From: Nautilus pompilius
Lineage: Eukaryota; Mollusca; Cephalopoda; Nautilida; Nautilidae
NCBI GenBank assembly: GCA_018389105.1
Contig: JACATO010001137.1
Location: 489,333 to 553,332, forward strand
DNA length: 64,000 nt
Direction: 5' to 3'
Made by a program: the position numbers and the translations under genes. The notes beneath the pieces were generated by a model, which ran no database searches, was not told where the DNA came from, and saw only the letters and a list, made by a program, of their open reading frames with translations. Below are positions 41,401-51,356 of this stretch, one piece after another. Positions within the stretch are counted from its first letter, which is position 1, and the number at the start of each line of letters is the position of its first letter.

Positions 41401-44355
41401 GAAAAGCAGCATACATAGCAAGAAAACTGCCACAAAATACAGTGCACGCCTCTTAATAGAATCACTTCGGGCCAATGTACATTGATTCTATTAACCGGCT
41501 GATTCTACTAACTGGCATACATGTTTTCGTAACACAAGACTCACGGTAAAAAAATGGAAATGGACAATGGAAATAGGAAGTAAGCCTCATTCTGAATCGA
41601 ACTGTCGTTCTTTAGTATGCATAGCAACCAATTGTCAGGAAAAGCACGAGATTTAAACACACTATGTTCAGCACACTGATGTGCCTGTAGTGGCAGAGGA
41701 CATTTTCTACTAGGCGCTGACAAAAATCAGGTCTCTCTGCACCAAGAAAAATGCATCAATCTTTCCCTGTCCACATGATACCTCTCATTCGAGTTTTTTC
41801 ATGAGGTGAGAAGTCATCAAATCTGCGCCCATATAAACCTCTTTTGAGTGTATCAAGAGCACAGCGTACTTCATGGTTTGAGGGGACTGGCATGTCATCC
41901 CCTATCTTTTTGTCTATTGACACGTGCCTCTGCACCTGCTGTGGAAAGATTCAGTACATCGGCAACAATATCGTTGTTGGTAATCTCTCCAGCTGTATCC
42001 AAGTCTCTGTCTACATCAATCCATTCTTCCCACTTTTCCTGAGAGATAGGCACACTGAGCTTGTGCAAAGAAAATTGCAGCCCTTTTTCATTAAGTGCAT
42101 TGTCACTGTCCTGTCAATCCTGATTTTTGCCAGCAGTTCTTGGTAGAGATGCTCTGTGTGTCTTCCTATGTCATATCCAGGAGCTTGATCATGTCTAAAA
42201 GACATTTTTTTTCTCACCAAGTCTGATGCTCTTGGGAACTGTCATCACTGTCCAACTGCTGCACAATCCGCTGACACATGACGGTGATAATAAGCTTCAA
42301 CTGCCCGTATTATGTCTTGATCACAAGGTTGCAGAATGGCAGTTGTGTTCGGTGGGAAGAATGCAACTTCTATGTTGGTCAGACTGACGTTTTTGGGATG
42401 GGCAGAACAGTTGTCAACTAGGAAGAGCACTTGCTTTTTTTCACATAGTTCATTGTCCCAGTCCAATAACCACTTCTTGAGTAGCTCTGCTGTCATCCAA
42501 GCTGAACTGTTCGCAGCATAGTCAACTGGAAGACTCTTCACCCCTTTAAAACACCATGGATTCTGACTCTTAACAAACATGCAAACAGGACTGTTATTTC
42601 TTTCAGTTGCTTTGCACCTTTGTGTCTGTCATCTTTGAATGTGAGGGTTGCATCAGGAAGAGCTCATATGTACACCCCACTTTCATCAGCATTCCAGATC
42701 TCTTGATCAGTGTATTGCTTTTGGAGGTCAGGCCAGATGTGCTGCAGCCAGTGTTTGCACGAATCCATATCAGCCATCTGTCCTTTGTGAACAAGCCCTT
42801 CTCTCTTTTTGAACCGTGTGAACCAACCATCCGTCAGTTTGAAGTCAGACACATTCAACTTTTTGGCCCAATCTTCAGCCTTTGATATCACCAACTTTCC
42901 TGAGAGGGGTACGTTCTTCTCCCTGGCTTGATCCACCCATTTCACGAGAGCTGTCTCAAAAGTAGGTGCTTTACCGGTTCTTTTCCTCTTCCTGGCGGAG
43001 TCAACATTTTTCTCGATGTCAACACAATCTTTCAGGATACACTGCAGTGTGCTCTGAGAAACTTTCAGTTGGGCTGCAGCTTCCTGTTGTGAAGTCTGAA
43101 AGAAACAAAAGATCTTTTTGAACAGTGCATAAATGTGGTAAGTTTATCATAAGTGACCAAGCATCACAGTCTTGATTTCACACTGAATCTATCATCATAC
43201 ATGTAGGTGAAATCCCACCTTTTGTGTCGCAGGAAGATTTTCATAGGCAGACAAAAAGTTGCTTCTTGTCTGTTGATGATAGTCCAGTTCTCTTTATTTG
43301 CGACAATTTTGGCTCTGTAGACAGCTTCACAAGTTTTTGAGGCTGCTGTCTGTTCCATGAAGTCCCTGTCCATTTCTTTTTTAACCGCTGGTGTCAATGG
43401 TGCCAGCCAATGGGAGCGTGGCTCAACTGCATCAATTGTACTGTGTAAACAGTTCAAGTTCTGGCTCCTGGCCTTTGCCACCAGATGCATTGTCCAGGGT
43501 GGCAGGACAAATTCCGAGGGAATCCCATGAATGGCTAGTTTTATTTTGCAGTGAGACCAATTTTGATTCTCTTAACTGGTGACTTGATTCTATTAAGCAG
43601 CGTATTTTTATATGGAAATACATTAGTCAAATCTGTTCCAGCTTGATTGATTCTACTAAATGGTGGATTCTATTAAGCGGCGCGTACTGTACTGCTAAAA
43701 TAGATCTGTCTCTGTGTGTGAGTGAGTGAGAGAGAGAGAGAAAGGCAGAGGCAGGCAGCATAAGTGGCTTTGCATTATGAACTTTAATAATGATTCTTTC
43801 TGTATTAAAAAAATTGTATGGACATTCTCTCTTCATTGGGTAAGTTTTTATTCTATGAGCATTTAAACAAAGTATTCATTTAGTATGAGACATGCTGAAA
43901 ACAAGAATATTATTATTTCTTTGCTTGATCTTCCAAATGTGTTTTAAAATAGTTGGCTTTTTCTTGTTTCACACATACTGTTTAGCAACACATAAAAAGC
44001 AAGAATTTTTAGAACATTATAAATTGTAATTTTTATTTTTTTTTAAACAGATTTGCTTTATACTTAAAATGATGTGAATTATTCATTATATAAGTATTTT
44101 TGAAAATTTTTTGGATCTCTGTACTTTGCCAGACTTGGTGGATGTTTTCAGAAGGTAAATAAAATTGACTGTTTAACAAACTTTTTTTTTTTTCAGGCTG
44201 AAGATCAGTTAAAATTAGTAGAAGAGCAGCGTAAGATGCTTGAAGCTAAACAAAGATTGGAAGAGCAGGAAAGAAAACGAATTAAACAAGAGCAGGATAT
44301 GATATTGAACAAGAAAAATGCTAGGCCAAGATTGTCCTTTACTTTGGGAAAATGA
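20275..44355 (+). CDS. ARGLU1: ARGLU1 orthologue, arginine and glutamate rich protein 1 (5 coding exons)
   Basis: Coding segments 20275-20453, 25090-25200, 33537-33762, 37456-37539 and 44197-44355 join to 253 codons (252 residues), close to the roughly 270 residues of vertebrate ARGLU1. Residues 1-60 are an Arg/Ser-rich basic region starting [12 protein letters not shown]. Residues 61-77 are a Ser run followed by Asp-Asp-Asp. Residues 78 to about 235 are an uninterrupted Glu/Lys/Arg coiled coil with the family block [18 protein letters not shown]. The protein ends [10 protein letters not shown], matching the conserved tail. Introns 1 and 2 are phase 2, introns 3 and 4 phase 0, all GT-AG. From the known family it is a nuclear protein of splicing speckles that modulates alternative splicing and nuclear-receptor transcription through Mediator; that role is inferred by homology. 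The start has A at -3 and G at +4. Confidence 0.94.
20979..21031. repeat. GT/GA compound microsatellite in intron 1
   Basis: About ten GT units (to 21000) are followed by about fifteen GA units up to 21031. Confidence 0.95.
21795..22060 (+). repeat. Dispersed repeat copy in ARGLU1 intron 1
   Basis: The block with GATTTTCTCTCAC and AAGAGTTTTAGTAGGGACTTTC has a second diverged copy at 38100-38305 (GATTTTCTTCCAC, AAGAGTTCTAGTAGGTACTTTC), with the motifs in the same order and orientation. No ends or coding capacity were found. Confidence 0.45.
22577..23620 (-). pseudogene. hAT transposase relic, ZBED1-like, antisense in ARGLU1 intron 1
   Basis: The C-terminal piece (22577-22765, minus strand) reads [14 protein letters not shown], then [17 protein letters not shown]. 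This corresponds to the hAT C-terminal dimerisation block of ZBED-type transposases, where a short stretch like SVPSERVFSTAGNI precedes TAQRS. A more N-terminal piece (23356-23568) reads [19 protein letters not shown], the helical block before it. The intervening part and the catalytic N-terminal half are not recognisable. Stops and frame changes separate the pieces. It is an old, inactive insertion. Confidence 0.65.
24244..24828. mobile_element. Tigger-type MITE with TA duplication, intron 1
   Basis: The right end, read on the minus strand, is CAGTTATCCCCCAGTATTCG, followed by CGGGAGTTACGTTCC; this is a typical pogo/Tigger terminus. The left end begins CAATCGACTCCCGCATAATT and is a diverged inverted match. 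Both ends are flanked by TA (24242-24243 and 24829-24830), the target site of Tc1/mariner-class elements. The 585-bp interior has no transposase, so it is an internally deleted copy. Confidence 0.7.
25090..25200 (+). CDS. ARGLU1: ARGLU1 coding exon 2 (Ser/Asp linker and start of coiled coil)
   Basis: Follows a T-rich acceptor ending TTTTTGCAG. It completes codon 60 (Arg), encodes [20 protein letters not shown] and then a charged helix, and ends with two bases of codon 97 at the consensus donor GTAAGT. Intron 2 (25201-33536) is phase 2 and is the longest of the gene. Confidence 0.94.
25239..25300 (+). repeat. GT-rich repeat 40 nt inside ARGLU1 intron 2
   Basis: About ten GT units, then GTTT repeats and further GT, beginning 39 nt after the exon 2 donor. 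In the transcript it would be a UG-repeat tract close to the 5' splice site. Confidence 0.9.
29662..31993 (-). mobile_element. Complete hAT (Charlie-type) transposon in ARGLU1 intron 2
   Basis: Perfect 15-bp inverted ends CAGGGGTCACCAAAC (29662-29676) and complement (31979-31993) are flanked by an exact 8-bp target-site duplication GACTAGAT (29654-29661 and 31994-32001), whose CTAG centre fits hAT target preference. The 2,332-bp element contains one transposase reading frame on the minus strand. The ends resemble those of vertebrate Charlie-type hATs. It is inserted antisense to ARGLU1. Confidence 0.95.
29965..31854 (-). pseudogene. hAT transposase, GTF2IRD2/Charlie-like, 3 in-frame stops
   Basis: A single minus-strand frame of 630 codons including its stop runs from ATG at 31854 to 29965, with no frameshift. 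It is interrupted by three in-frame stops: TAA at 31606-31608, TGA at about 30709 and TAG at about 30661. An N-terminal BED-like finger has CVVC, but one His of the usual RRHYETKH is Arg. The catalytic core has LALDESTD (first Asp) and TVDGGKNM (second Asp), followed by [12 protein letters not shown] and AVRWLSCG. The C-terminus has the hATC dimerisation block with [16 protein letters not shown] and RLTDEHL. The order and length match transposases related to human GTF2IRD2. At least the TGA fits C-to-T decay of an Arg CGA codon. It is inactive but young compared with other copies here. Confidence 0.92.
33537..33762 (+). CDS. ARGLU1: ARGLU1 coding exon 3 (coiled coil core)
   Basis: The acceptor is CTTTTTGACAG; the exon completes codon 97 (Gln) and encodes residues to 172. 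It holds the most conserved block, from [15 protein letters not shown] through [11 protein letters not shown] to [15 protein letters not shown], which gives the family its name. The donor is AAAGAG/GTACTG and intron 3 (33763-37455) is phase 0. The minus-strand frames over this exon are shadows. Confidence 0.95.
36758..36778 (+). other. Potential G-quadruplex motif in ARGLU1 intron 3
   Basis: Four runs of three or four G separated by loops of 1, 4 and 1 bases (GGG T GGGG CATA GGGG T GGGG) lie on the sense strand, about 680 nt upstream of exon 4. It fits the usual G3+N1-7 pattern and stands out in AT-rich DNA. Whether it folds in the pre-mRNA is not known. Confidence 0.6.
37456..37539 (+). CDS. 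ARGLU1: ARGLU1 coding exon 4 (28 residues)
   Basis: A phase 0 exon of exactly 28 codons (residues 173-200), from [15 protein letters not shown] to IEDAQRKL, with acceptor TCTTTTTAG and donor GTAAGT. Being a multiple of three, it could be skipped without shifting the frame; there is no evidence for or against that here. Intron 4 is 37540-44196. Confidence 0.93.
38100..38305 (+). repeat. Second copy of the intron 1 dispersed repeat, in intron 4
   Basis: Shares ordered motifs with 21795-22060, in particular AAGAGTTCTAGTAGGTACTTTC. The open frame across it is unlikely to be coding. Confidence 0.45.
39168..39290. mobile_element. hAT-type terminal fragment in ARGLU1 intron 4
   Basis: The sequence from 39168, CAGGGTTTCTCAAACATTTT followed by TGGGCTATGGCCACC, resembles one end of a non-autonomous hAT element. 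No complementary end was found in the next 2 kb. The adjacent, less AT-rich stretch up to about 39880 may belong to the same or another repeat; its open frame at 39314-39670 has no recognisable domain. Confidence 0.4.
41440..43689 (-). mobile_element. Complete Tigger/pogo transposon in ARGLU1 intron 4
   Basis: Inverted ends match over about 25 bp with four mismatches: left CAGTGCACGCCTCTTAATAG and right (minus strand) CAGTACGCGCCGCTTAATAG, both continuing AATC. Each is flanked by TA (41438-41439 and 43690-43691). Copies of a GATTCTA.TAA motif recur inside both ends, typical subterminal repeats. At about 2,250 bp it is the size of an autonomous Tigger, and it lies antisense to ARGLU1. Confidence 0.85.
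41760..43095 (-). pseudogene. Tigger-type transposase (CENP-B HTH plus DDE), broken
   Basis: From about 43095 downward on the minus strand: a helix-turn-helix segment [16 protein letters not shown], a CENP-B-type DNA-binding domain with [20 protein letters not shown], then the catalytic blocks [11 protein letters not shown] (first Asp), [14 protein letters not shown] (second Asp) and [18 protein letters not shown] (third Asp). All three catalytic Asp are present. A TGA after GVYI (about 42664) and a frameshift near 42580 break the frame, with another shift near 42240 before a C-terminal block containing [11 protein letters not shown] and GEITNNDIV. Upstream of 43095 is an acceptor-like TTTGTTTCTTTCAG, so the N-terminus may have been in a separate exon. 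The open frame at 43164-43490 is not recognisably part of the protein. Confidence 0.85.
43705..43745. repeat. GTGA/GA microsatellite at the Tigger flank
   Basis: Short GT then GAGT then GA run immediately outside the right end of the Tigger element. Confidence 0.8.
44197..44355 (+). CDS. ARGLU1: ARGLU1 coding exon 5 and stop
   Basis: The acceptor is a long T tract ending TTTCAG. The exon encodes residues 201-252, from [20 protein letters not shown] to [10 protein letters not shown], then TGA. This closes the coiled coil and adds the conserved basic tail. The overlapping minus-strand frame (44205-44432) is a shadow. Confidence 0.95.
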   Translation, partial: AEDQLKLVEEQRKMLEAKQRLEEQERKRIKQEQDMILNKKNARPRLSFTLGK

Positions 44356-44790
44356 TACATCCTGTTAATGATATCATTCACACTTCTGTGGAGTTGGGTT
44401 CTAGGGTGGATATGAAGAAAATTTTCATGCATTTAATATTAATATTTTTGTTAACTTTCAAAGAGAAAGTAAGATGCACTCCATGGAGTATGTTGTTAGA
44501 TAATTTTAAAGCTAAAATAATGCTAAAAATATAGCAGAAAGTTAGCGACTTGCATGGAAACTATTGTGTATTGTTTAGTATGTATGAAACCGGAGTACTT
44601 TTAAGAAAAACAAATTTTGGCAACTGCACATATTTTTTTATAAAATGTTTATATTTATTTCAATGTGTAAATTTTCAAAAAAACCTATCATTGAATTACT
44701 TTTATTTTATTTTTTTCAGAAGTGCATAAGCTAATCTGAAATTGTTAATTTAATGATTTGTTTTTCAATAAACTTATACAATAAATATAA
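44356..44790 (+). terminator. ARGLU1: ARGLU1 3' UTR and polyadenylation signal
   Basis: AATAAA at 44767-44772 (a second AATAAA at about 44780) lies 412 bases after the stop codon. GTGCTCTGTTGTCTG and then a long GT repeat (from 44819) follow, an ideal GU-rich downstream element. An AT-rich 3' UTR of about 430 bases is therefore likely; a longer alternative UTR cannot be excluded. Confidence 0.75.
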
Positions 44791-44818
44791 ACAATTTTCA
44801 CTGTGCTCTGTTGTCTGA

Positions 44819-44860
44819 TTTGTGTGTGTGTGTGTGTGTGTATGTGTGTTTGTTTGTGTT
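44819..44860. repeat. GT microsatellite after the ARGLU1 poly(A) signal
   Basis: About ten GT units followed by GTATGTGTGTTTGTTTGTG. Confidence 0.95.
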
Positions 44861-47800
44861 GGGGGGCTTTAAAGTAATAAGTTGGTTTCTGGGTAGGTAA
44901 ACATGCTTACATGATACTGAGGCTTCTTAACCCTGATCTGATTTGACTACCATGTAGTATACTCTGTCATAGATGATTTTTCATACTCATTTCAACAGTG
45001 CTTTTTCTTTTTCCTGGAAAATGTGTTGCTGCTGTCAGTAGGAAAATAAAATAAAATTTAAAAAATTATAATGTTCAATAAATGTTATGTCAGAATCATT
45101 TAATCTAATAACAATACTTGATTAAGCAGTTCTGACCTTTAAAAAGGTTTGTTTTAATATTAATCACTTAAGGAAAACTAATAGAAAATTAAACATTTTC
45201 ACAGATTTAATTAGAGAAATATGTTTAAAAATACAATATATATTATTTTAAATTTCATATCTCATTCAGGAAATTAAGGGAAAATACTGCTTGTCACTAG
45301 CTATTTTATGAATGGTTTTTGTCAAAACTTATTGAAATGCGCATTTAATTTACTACATTACATTAAGATTATTTCAAGATTTTAACTATGCAGATTTGTA
45401 AAATAAATATTTTTCTTAAATTTACATCTTTAACATTTCATTTTTGGTAGTTACTAATGTGTCATTGTTAATATTTTCTTTAAGAGTAAGTGAAAAAGCA
45501 AACATTTTCTTTTCTTTCCTTAAGAATATTTAATTTGATAATTTTGGTCTACAACTTTAAAGTTTTTAAGTGATTGTCCACTATTGATACAAAGAAAAAG
45601 AGAGAAATAATATATAATTTTTCATCTTAGTTTTTTTTTAAATTAAATTATTTGCCCAGGCTGATAAATGAATATAAATTAGGACTGATTTACTAAAATT
45701 CACAGCCAAGGTCCAGGAAAGAAAGCAACAATTCATCAAAAAGTCACCAAATAAAGTAGTTTCACTACAACAAACTAGGAGAATCTAAATAGCACATTAA
45801 AACCAACAATATAAATATTACTGATTGTTGTACTTAGGAGTTTTCAACATTTCTGAAACAGCATGTTTATTGTTAAGTTCACACCCTTCCCTTAATTCCA
45901 CAACTCTCTTTTTGCTAGATATCATTGTAAGAAAATGATTTTTCATACTATGAACTGGCACCAGTAAACCCTTAAGCAATTTAAACCAGATGCAGAAATT
46001 ATATTTTAATTCATCAGAATTCAACCATGTTAAAACATTAATTTGGCCAAGGGAATCAAATCAAATACATTCAGTTATGCAAGATCAAGATCTGGAACAA
46101 TTAGTATGTTTACAAAAGCATACAGAACATTATATATAAGCAGGTTTTGATTTTATCACTATTTTCAATAAGGGCTCTCGGCTAAGGCAAGATTTTGTTT
46201 TGGTGGCTAGATTGGCCAAATCATTGCTACCTTATATGATCTGATTTCTGTAATCAGTAAGAATGGCGTTATTTTTGGAGTAAATACTTCTAATGCTGTA
46301 ATATCTACTTTTCTGTTGATCCACTTAAGTTGACCTCATCTTCATTAGCTGAATACAGCTTTACTTGCTCTTCAAAGAAATCCATATAATCCTGGACAAC
46401 TTCAAACCAACTGTTCCAGTTTGTGAATACTGTATAGCAGATGTTTTCCCCTTGTACTGATTCCTAGAACAGTGCCTTGTAGGCAGTGAATGCCTATTTA
46501 CTCCAGATATTGCTAGCTAATTTAGGAGAGTATTCAGATAAAGCACTTTGTTTCCAGGTTTTGGTCATACATGCAGCATTGTTGCTAACTAGAGCAGTGA
46601 TTTTAATCAAAGTATTTTGTATTTCTGAACAGTTTTACAGTTAAAAGTTTTTAAACAGCGACTCAAGCTCCCAACCCTTTTTGTTGGTTTGAAGTGTGCC
46701 TGCAAAAAATTAGAATTCACTGTTACATTATTTACAAATCTTTTTGGCTGACTACATAGATACAAATGTATGTGCAACTACATAAATTACAGTATTTTTA
46801 GAGCATGATGTATGACAATTTTAATTGAAGATCCTAATTTAATGTTTTATAGTCATTTTCATGATTTCAGTATTCAAAATCATGATTTTTGTAGCCACTG
46901 TGATCTCTGACAAAATCAAACCTAATTAGGTATTTGTAAAATCTCTGCTGGTAATGTTACTATCATTTTCTGACTAATAGCTTATAACACTTAATAATAC
47001 TTAAGTAGATGGAGGTATTTTTCCTGTGTCTATGTTATCCACACTGATCATATTTCCACAATGCCAATTTATATATGGCAAAAGTATACTTCCTATGTCT
47101 CCAGTTTTGGTATTTTTCCATTACTTATTTATATCAAAAAGGAGGAATAAAAAAACTCAAATTGACGCTTTTATGACAAGTGTATGCAGTAATATATATT
47201 ATTAGTTAATAATTAGTTTTAAGTTAATCATCAAAATATAAATATTTTGCTGTTTTTGGGTCTTTGATAATAACTTTGCTTCAAGATTTTTAACTTAAAA
47301 CATACTTAAATCTTTTTATATTGTTTTATTCAAGGAAACTGCTAAAAATATGAAAGATCTATAGAAGTGTTTGTACATTATGTAAGATACCATCTTAGCT
47401 GTTCTAATTATGTATATAGCTGAATCCCCCCCTAATTTTATTTCTGTTTGACGAGGATGGGGCATGTATTTGTGCAATTTTTTTTTTTTTTTGTAGACTG
47501 AAATACTGCATCAAAGGTGGAATTTTGGTTCTCATCACAAACAATGATAATAATAAGTAGGGGATATGGATTAAATATAAATCCCTACACACACACTAAC
47601 TTTGTCTATTAGCTTTAAGTAATTTGACTGGTTTAAATGAGCAATTCTCACTTTAGTAAAAATAATGAAGCATATTAAGGTTGAACTTAAATTTGACAAG
47701 AATTATAATAAATTTAAAAGATAAGTAATTAAACATATCCTTTTTTTGTACTCCTGTTAATAGGAATATATTTTGACAGTAAAAGTTTGGATTGTCATTT

Positions 47801-50096
47801 TTCATTGAGTTGGGGCTTGGTATCAGGAGACTTATTTTTTTTTATATTGTCTATTTTGATAAGTGAACATCTGATTTTTCTAAAGAATGAACGAAGATAA
47901 TACCAATATAGAGCTTGAGTTTAAAAACAAGTGTAGACAACAGTTTTGTGTGTGCATGAGTGCTTGTGTACATTGTGACCCAATTTTCCATCATATTTTT
48001 GTAAATACACATCAAAATACTCATTAAACTGTTAAAACATTTTTTGTTTTGTTTTTTTTTTAAAAATTCTTAAATCCAATAATTATTCTATACAAAAACT
48101 TGATTTTGCCAAAGGAAATGTAAGTAAACAAATTGCAAAAATCTATATTTTTTGTAATAACACCACAGTTTTCATATGTAGCAGTAATTATTGGAAAAAT
48201 TCAAATTGCATGCTTTTATGCTTGACTGTTTTTAACATCTGATACCACTTGTTACATGTACAAAATTAATTGTTTTGTTACTTTGAAAATTTTTTACATG
48301 TAAAGTAAAAGCAAGTGATGAGACAGGAACAATAGGAATAGATGTGAAAAAAAATATATGATGGACAATTTGACTTTACCAGAAATGAAATTTTTTCTTT
48401 ATTTTGTGTAAGAACACTTATTGCACTAGTGTTATTTATTTAAAACACTTGAAACATTCTGAAAATTTCAGGGTGTCACAAACTACAAAAGTATCTAGTT
48501 TCTTTTCATTCTCAATTTATAATGATACTTTATGCCAAAGTTTTTTATTTTTTAAACTGAATATACTGTTAATTGCTAAGATTAATATTTCAAAAATCAC
48601 AAGGGAGAATGCATGGGAAATGAGTTTAATAAGAATTTGTTAGGTAGTCTAGTTTCAAAAGGCTTGAGTTTGTTACATTTTCATATTGGAATGCACCCTA
48701 TGAAAGAGCTGTAAGTCAGTCTAGAACTGGTTACTGGGAATTTAGTGGAAAAAGTAAAGTTCAACAAAAAAACAGAATCAATTATTTTTACTGCTTTCTC
48801 AAGGTTATACATGCTTTCATGAAACAAAGCTGCAACATCTTTGGGGAGCTGAGTTTGCTTTGCTATTTTTATGGGTCTGACCAGTAATCTGGTTAAACAT
48901 TAAAAAGTTTCCAAATCTTTGTGTGGTACTTAAAAACAACAGTCTGGGATCTTTGGTATCGTCTCTTGATACTTTTCTGTTATATCATCTTCAAAATGGG
49001 TGTGCATATTTTAGTGGGATCTGAAACCTTGGTTTTGTGATGTTGGAATCTCAAAGACATGACATCCTCAGCTAGCATCTGTACTGATAGGGTAACTTTG
49101 TCTTTGTATAGTTATTACAAGTCCTCTGTCTGCACACATTGATATACACTGGGACATGTGGTAAAAGTTCTTTTTGTGGCATCAAGAAAGAAATTTTATA
49201 GCCAATAATAAAATTGGGACTAAGATTTCCAATGTTAAGCTAGCAAAATTTATCTCCGGGTAATTTTTTTTGGTGGGAAGTAATAGGGCATACAGGATAT
49301 GCACAGTTGGTAAAACAATTCTGGAACTACAAAGTGCCAGATCACATCTTGAAACCGATTAGAAGATACATGAAAACAATTAAAATTTTTCAGTCCCTTT
49401 AATTATTATTACCATACATTGTGAGAATTTTTTTTTGCAACACTAGTACTTGATTCCCATTGTCAGTGGGATAATAATAGCCTGTTTCGTGTTGTCTCTT
49501 GTATAAAGAGGGAATTGCTGCTACTACCTGCCACTAGATGGTATTGGTAAAAATAACAATAAAAAAGTTATCATTAATCTTTTGCCACTTTTGGGGGATT
49601 TTCATTTTTGTCATTAACAAGGGAAGGAAAGCAAGACCAAGCTGGGCTTTATGCTAATCTGGTGCTGTATTCATATGCTTGCTGGGTGCATGACTTTGGA
49701 AACAGCCAACAGAAAAGTGCTTGATGTGCTTTGACTTCAAACCAAGGAAAAATGAATGCAATATCAGCTTCAGTCAAAAAATGGTTAAGGTAACTGGGTC
49801 AGAAAAATTAAAGGAAACAAAAGTTGGCTTGTTCATAGGTTAGACTTGATGGCTAGTGCTCCAGTGTAAAATAATAATTTTAATTATAATGACAAGTATT
49901 TTTTTAATATAATGAAACAATGTGCAAAACTGGGTATATTGAAACAATTTTAACTGTTGTACACTTAATAAAATCCCTACATTTCTTTTGTACTGGAAGA
50001 AATGGCTTTGGTACAAGATATGATATGTAAGTAAATTAGTATAATTTAATCCCCAAAACTATATTTTAAAACCATTAACTGAACATCAAATCTTTT
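44861..50096. other. AT-rich intergenic stretch, one hAT relic
   Basis: Apart from the relic at 46290-46640, no coding sequence or element end could be recognised. Short open frames (45818-46024, 47404-47592, 48404-48643) lack domains. Confidence 0.4.
46290..46640 (-). pseudogene. hAT-like transposase relic
   Basis: One minus-strand frame with two stops reads ITALVSNNAACMTKTWKQ, then YTVFTNWNSWFEVVQDYMDF and an acidic tail. NNAACM matches the Asp-Asn-Ala block around the second catalytic residue of hAT transposases (Asp is Asn here), and T.WNSWFE matches the TRWNSW block further on. The usual stretch between the two is shortened. Only this core is recognisable. Confidence 0.5.
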
Positions 50097-50097
50097 A

Positions 50098-51354
50098 TGA
50101 GGTCTGTCAAAAAAATCAGACTTTATTTTTTCCCTGTGGGAAGTATTGCAAAAGTGTGCATAGGGGAGCCGCATGCGTGGTTTTTGGCAGGCTTGCTGGA
50201 TGCGTCAGGCAGCCAGCAAGTGAGGTGCTGTACTACTTGTCGCATTTTTATTTTGCCTGTGATGACGGAACATGTGGAGCAACGATCTTGCATCAAGTTT
50301 TGCCAAAAGCTTGGACATATCCAAGCAGAAACAATTCGCAAAATTCAACAGGTGACAATGCCATGGGTGTTACCTAAATAAAAGAATGGTACAACAGGTT
50401 CAAAGATGGCCACACATCGGTGGAGAGTGACCAGCGTTCCGGGAAGGGGGCATCAAGAAGCTGCAATGCAGTTATCGAGAAATTGCGAACCTTGATAATG
50501 GAGGATCGTCGTTTGACGGTGCAGGAAATTGGTGACGAGGTTGGGATCAGTAAAGATTCTGCACATGCAATTTTAAAGGATTTGGGCTTGCGCAGAATGG
50601 CAGCAAAATTTGTGCCCAAGCTGCTTTCTCGGGAACAACAACAACTTCGCCTTGAGGTTGCGCAGGACCTGCTGGATATTGCCAATATGGATCCTGAGTT
50701 CCAGAATACCGTGATAACTGGAGATGAGATATGGGTGTACGGATACAACCTGGCAACCAAAGCTCAGTCATCAGAGTGGAAGCACCCAATGTCAGTTCCG
50801 GAGAAAAATCAAGGTGATGCTGACTGTTTTCTTGGACTACCGAGGAGTTGTACATCACGAATATGCACCAGAAGGATAAACAGTTTCAAAGGAGTACTAT
50901 CAGGAAGTCATCCGATATCTTTGTGATGCAGTTTGGCACAAGAGACCGGATCTGTGGGCCTCGCAAAACTGGCAGCTGCATCTTGACAACACCCCGGCTC
51001 ATTTGTCGCAGCTGATCCAAGGTTTCTTGGCAAAGAAAGGCATTTCGCTCATTTGCCAGGCTCCCTACTCTCCAGACATGACTCCTTCTGACTTCTGGTT
51101 GTTCCCAAAAATGAAGATGCCACTGAAAGGCTTCCGCTTTGAGAGCCGAGAGGACATCATGCGGAATGCGATGGCGGAGTTGAGAGCCATTCTGGAAGAA
51201 GCATTCCAGACGTGCTTCGAACAGGGGAAGGATCGCTGGGCTAAGTGTGTGGAGGCACAAGGGGCCTACTTCGAAGGAGATTAGCAATTGAACCCCACCA
51301 AATAGGTAATTTTTTTACCCAGCCTAAGGTCGGATACTTTTTCAACAGACCTCG
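50098..51354 (+). mobile_element. Complete mariner element, 1,257 bp
   Basis: Left end TGAGGTCTGTCAAAAAAATC and right end (minus strand) CGAGGTCTGTTGAAAAAGTA are imperfect inverted repeats flanked by TA (50096-50097 and 51355-51356). Length and organisation are those of an autonomous mariner. Its GC content is far above that of its surroundings, a sign of relatively recent insertion from an outside source. Confidence 0.93.
50262..51284 (+). pseudogene. Mariner (DD34D) transposase, frameshifted
   Basis: Runs from ATG at 50262 (MTEHVEQRSCIKFCQKLGH) to TAG at 51282, the usual size of about 340 codons. Helix-turn-helix segments include LTVQEIGDEVGISKDSAHAI. Catalytic residues are all present: first Asp in ITGDEIWVYG (50723-50725), second in HLDNTPAHLSQ (50985-50987), third in MTPSDFW (51090-51092). 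There are exactly 34 residues between the second and third, which defines mariner. Breaks: a frame change near 50350-50377, a TAA at 50378-50380 before IKEWYNRF, a small deletion with shift near 50790-50830, and a TAA near 50878. The family is often annotated as SETMAR-like or GVQW3-like in animal genomes. It is inactive as written. Confidence 0.92.
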
Positions 51355-51356
51355 TA

